Assembly: GCA_016296775.1 (NCBI GenBank)
Contig: JAEDIE010000011.1
Location: forward strand, 1-32,128
From: Bacilli bacterium
Lineage (GTDB): Bacteria; Bacillota_I; Bacilli_A; RFN20; CAG-826
Length of the DNA stretch: 32,128 nucleotides
Direction: 5' to 3'
Within the stretch, counting starts at the first letter, position 1. Every line of letters begins with the position of its first letter. The translations under genes were made by a program, and so were the position numbers. The notes under the pieces were generated by a model. The model saw only the letters and a list, made by a program, of their open reading frames with translations. It was not told the DNA's origin and made no database searches. This document shows positions 30,900 to 32,128 of this stretch, piece after piece.

Positions 30900-31949
30900 T
30901 TATATATTTCTGATATAACGAGTATTTCTACCTTCGCCAATTTTAACAATCTTATTTTCCTTGATCATTTTAGATAAAACACTTTCAATTGTAGTCACAG
31001 ACACATCTGGTAAAATGTCACTAATCTCTTTTTTCGAAATAGGTAATATACTGTTTAAGATTGTGGCTTCAATTCGTGATGTTTTATTGATTTTTTTACT
31101 ATTTACTGTTGCAAATCTCTTATCAAGTTCCTTGTAACATGTAAATAAAGTCATTAAAAAGTTTTCAACGAAGAAAAAGTAGTCATTTTGATTTTCATGC
31201 CATGAAATAGATGATTTCCTTAACGCTTCATAATAATATCCTTTTGTCTTATTAATTTGTTCTTCAAAGGAAATATATTTACCAGCATCAAAGCCCGCCT
31301 TATACAATAATAAAAGAGTTAAAAGTCTAGACATTCTACCATTACCATCAGAAAATGGATGAATACATAAAAAATCTAAAATCACGCATGGTATTAATAA
31401 TAGCTGATTGATATTAGGATTATCTCTAGCATCTATATAAGCAAGTAATAATTGTTCCATTGAGGCTTTAGTATCAATAGCTGGAACTGGCGAAAATCTA
31501 ACACTACGAGTTCCATCTTGTTTTATTTCCATAATGACATTATCACTTGTTTTATACTTTCCAGCTACATTGGGTTTTGCAGTTCTTAGTAATATTTCAT
31601 GAAAAGATATAATATTTGCTTCTGATATATTTAAACTATCGTGCGCAGTATGAATCATATTCAACACATCACGATATCCTGCAATTTCTTCTTCATTATG
31701 ATTTAAAGGAGCACTACTTTTATTAACAATTTCATTAATTCTTTCATCAGTGGTTAAAATACCTTCAATAGCATTTGACCCTTTTACAGATTGAACAATA
31801 GCAATTTTCTCTAATTCAGTAAAGATTTTGGGAAAGTTTTCTTTTCTATTATCATTGTTACTTTTCATCGAATATATACTCGTTAGTACATTTATTAAAT
31901 TTCCAGGAATTTTATTAAATTCTAAAAATGAATAATCAAATTTTCTCAT
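30900..31949 (-). CDS. Fic-family protein adenylyltransferase with class II inhibitory motif and winged helix
   Basis: A 349-residue protein. The Fic core motif H-P-F-S-D-G-N-G-R-M-S-R (197-208) is complete, so transfer of AMP or a related group to target proteins is likely. S58-N-A-I-E62-G matches the (S/T)xxxE(G/N) inhibitory helix placed before the Fic core, as in class II self-inhibited enzymes, so no separate antitoxin gene is needed and none is present. The N-terminal Fic_N-type region and the C-terminal winged helix (about 290-345, I-S-K-K-E-I-S-D-I-L then T-T-I-E-S-V-L-S-K-M) are typical of the long DNA-binding forms. GAGGGG precedes the ATG. The promoter is covered by four TATGCATA sites, which suggests autoregulation through the winged helix. 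Targets are unknown. Confidence 0.92.
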   Translation of the reverse strand: MRKFDYSFLEFNKIPGNLINVLTSIYSMKSNNDNRKENFPKIFTELEKIAIVQSVKGSNAIEGILTTDERINEIVNKSSAPLNHNEEEIAGYRDVLNMIHTAHDSLNISEANIISFHEILLRTAKPNVAGKYKTSDNVIMEIKQDGTRSVRFSPVPAIDTKASMEQLLLAYIDARDNPNINQLLLIPCVILDFLCIHPFSDGNGRMSRLLTLLLLYKAGFDAGKYISFEEQINKTKGYYYEALRKSSISWHENQNDYFFFVENFLMTLFTCYKELDKRFATVNSKKINKTSRIEATILNSILPISKKEISDILPDVSVTTIESVLSKMIKENKIVKIGEGRNTRYIRNI

Positions 31950-31964
31950 TATCTCTGCCCCTCT

Positions 31965-32039
31965 TATGCATATATTTTATTAGTTTTTATGCATATTGAC
32001 AATTAATTTATGCATATTTTTTCATCATTTATATGCATA
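31965..32039. promoter_or_regulatory. Four TATGCATA operator copies over the Fic promoter
   Basis: The palindrome TATGCATA occurs at 31965-31972, 31988-31995, 32009-32016 and 32032-32039, with start-to-start distances of 23, 21 and 23 bp, about two helical turns. Copy 1 lies at the likely transcription start, copy 2 in the promoter spacer, and copies 3 and 4 upstream. Confidence 0.75.
31974..32002 (-). promoter_or_regulatory. Promoter of the Fic gene
   Basis: On the minus strand TTGTCA (31997-32002), 17 bases, then TAAAAT (31974-31979). It is interleaved with the TATGCATA sites. Confidence 0.65.
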
Positions 32040-32100
32040 TACATGTGAAAAATAAGTATATAGAAATACAATTATTGCTTAAAATTGACTATTTCTTTTT

Positions 32101-32116
32101 GGTTTAGGTCTAAACC
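32101..32116. repeat. Inverted repeat near the right edge
   Basis: GGTTTAG (32101-32107) and CTAAACC (32110-32116) with a two-base centre. No gene was seen between 31950 and 32128; this palindrome may be an operator for a gene beyond the edge. Confidence 0.4.
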
Positions 32117-32128
32117 GAAATTGTTTCA

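Noticed and set aside
30778..30918. 46-codon plus-strand stretch (with W-R-R-D-G-F-N-C-Y-N-F) between the ATPase and Fic genes
   Set aside because: It has no start codon, no ribosome binding site and no recognisable family, and it overlaps the end of fic. It is at most a remnant.
30900..31949. Fic gene as half of a toxin-antitoxin pair
   Set aside because: The inhibitory S-x-x-x-E-G motif is inside the same protein, and no small antitoxin gene lies beside it.

Overview
The window is A+T-rich, gene-dense DNA from a low-GC Gram-positive bacterium. The def/RNase J/maf genes, the ylbF-rsmD-coaD block, a gapA-pgk-tpiA block, BioY and a consensus CcpA-type cre site all point to Firmicutes, most likely a Bacilli/Erysipelotrichia/RF39-like lineage. 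UGA is a stop codon: it ends nadK and rsmD, both in four-base ATGA overlaps. This rules out the Mycoplasma code. No rRNA, tRNA, CRISPR array or insertion sequence was seen.

Region 1 (1-8730) looks like a cyclic-di-GMP module. It opens with the 3' part of an EAL-domain phosphodiesterase that keeps its catalytic motifs, followed by a terminator. A near-consensus promoter then leads straight into a c-di-GMP-I (GEMM-I) riboswitch. The riboswitch precedes three tightly packed exoprotein genes. All three proteins start with a hydrophobic segment ending in a Ser-Tyr-Ala (mostly Ser-Tyr-Ala-Trp) motif, and one carries a GLUG-like region. The fourth gene of the run encodes a membrane-bound, multidomain GGDEF/EAL protein with eroded catalytic motifs and a Cys-rich PAS-like segment. 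The likely theme is c-di-GMP controlling a surface or matrix structure, with turnover and sensing proteins encoded beside it.

Region 2 (8731-21700) is mostly housekeeping: bioY; a CYTH phosphohydrolase divergent from nadK plus a membrane-anchored EIIB-like protein lacking the phospho-cysteine; a def-RNase J-maf run on the minus strand; ylbF-rsmD-coaD on the plus strand, with a perfect cre box in the def/ylbF divergent region; a membrane thioredoxin-like protein; a Pit phosphate transporter with its DUF47 partner; and gapA, pgk and tpiA with a strong hairpin terminator between gapA and pgk. Several first genes of transcripts lack a Shine-Dalgarno sequence and have a TATAAT-like box only 6-10 bases before the ATG, which suggests leaderless transcripts.

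Region 3 (21700-29200) is accessory and regulatory. It holds an XRE regulator fused to a four-helix membrane domain, a 70-residue HTH-only protein, and, divergent from that, an unusual protein with two cytoplasmic XRE domains, one membrane helix and a roughly 610-residue ectodomain of InlB/Flg_new-like repeats plus BspA-type leucine-rich repeats. A perfect 13-bp inverted repeat lies between the divergent pair. Two lipoproteins follow: one has Ig-like (Big_2) and probable OB-fold parts, the other has a Big_2 domain and a ComEC-like metallo-beta-lactamase domain. They may form a surface-sensing and extracellular nucleic-acid-processing unit.

Region 4 (29200-32128) carries an AAA_14/DUF4143 ATPase and a Fic-family AMP-transferase with a C-terminal winged helix. 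Each lies behind a promoter covered by repeated operator-like sequences; the Fic promoter has four copies of TATGCATA at 21-23 bp spacing.
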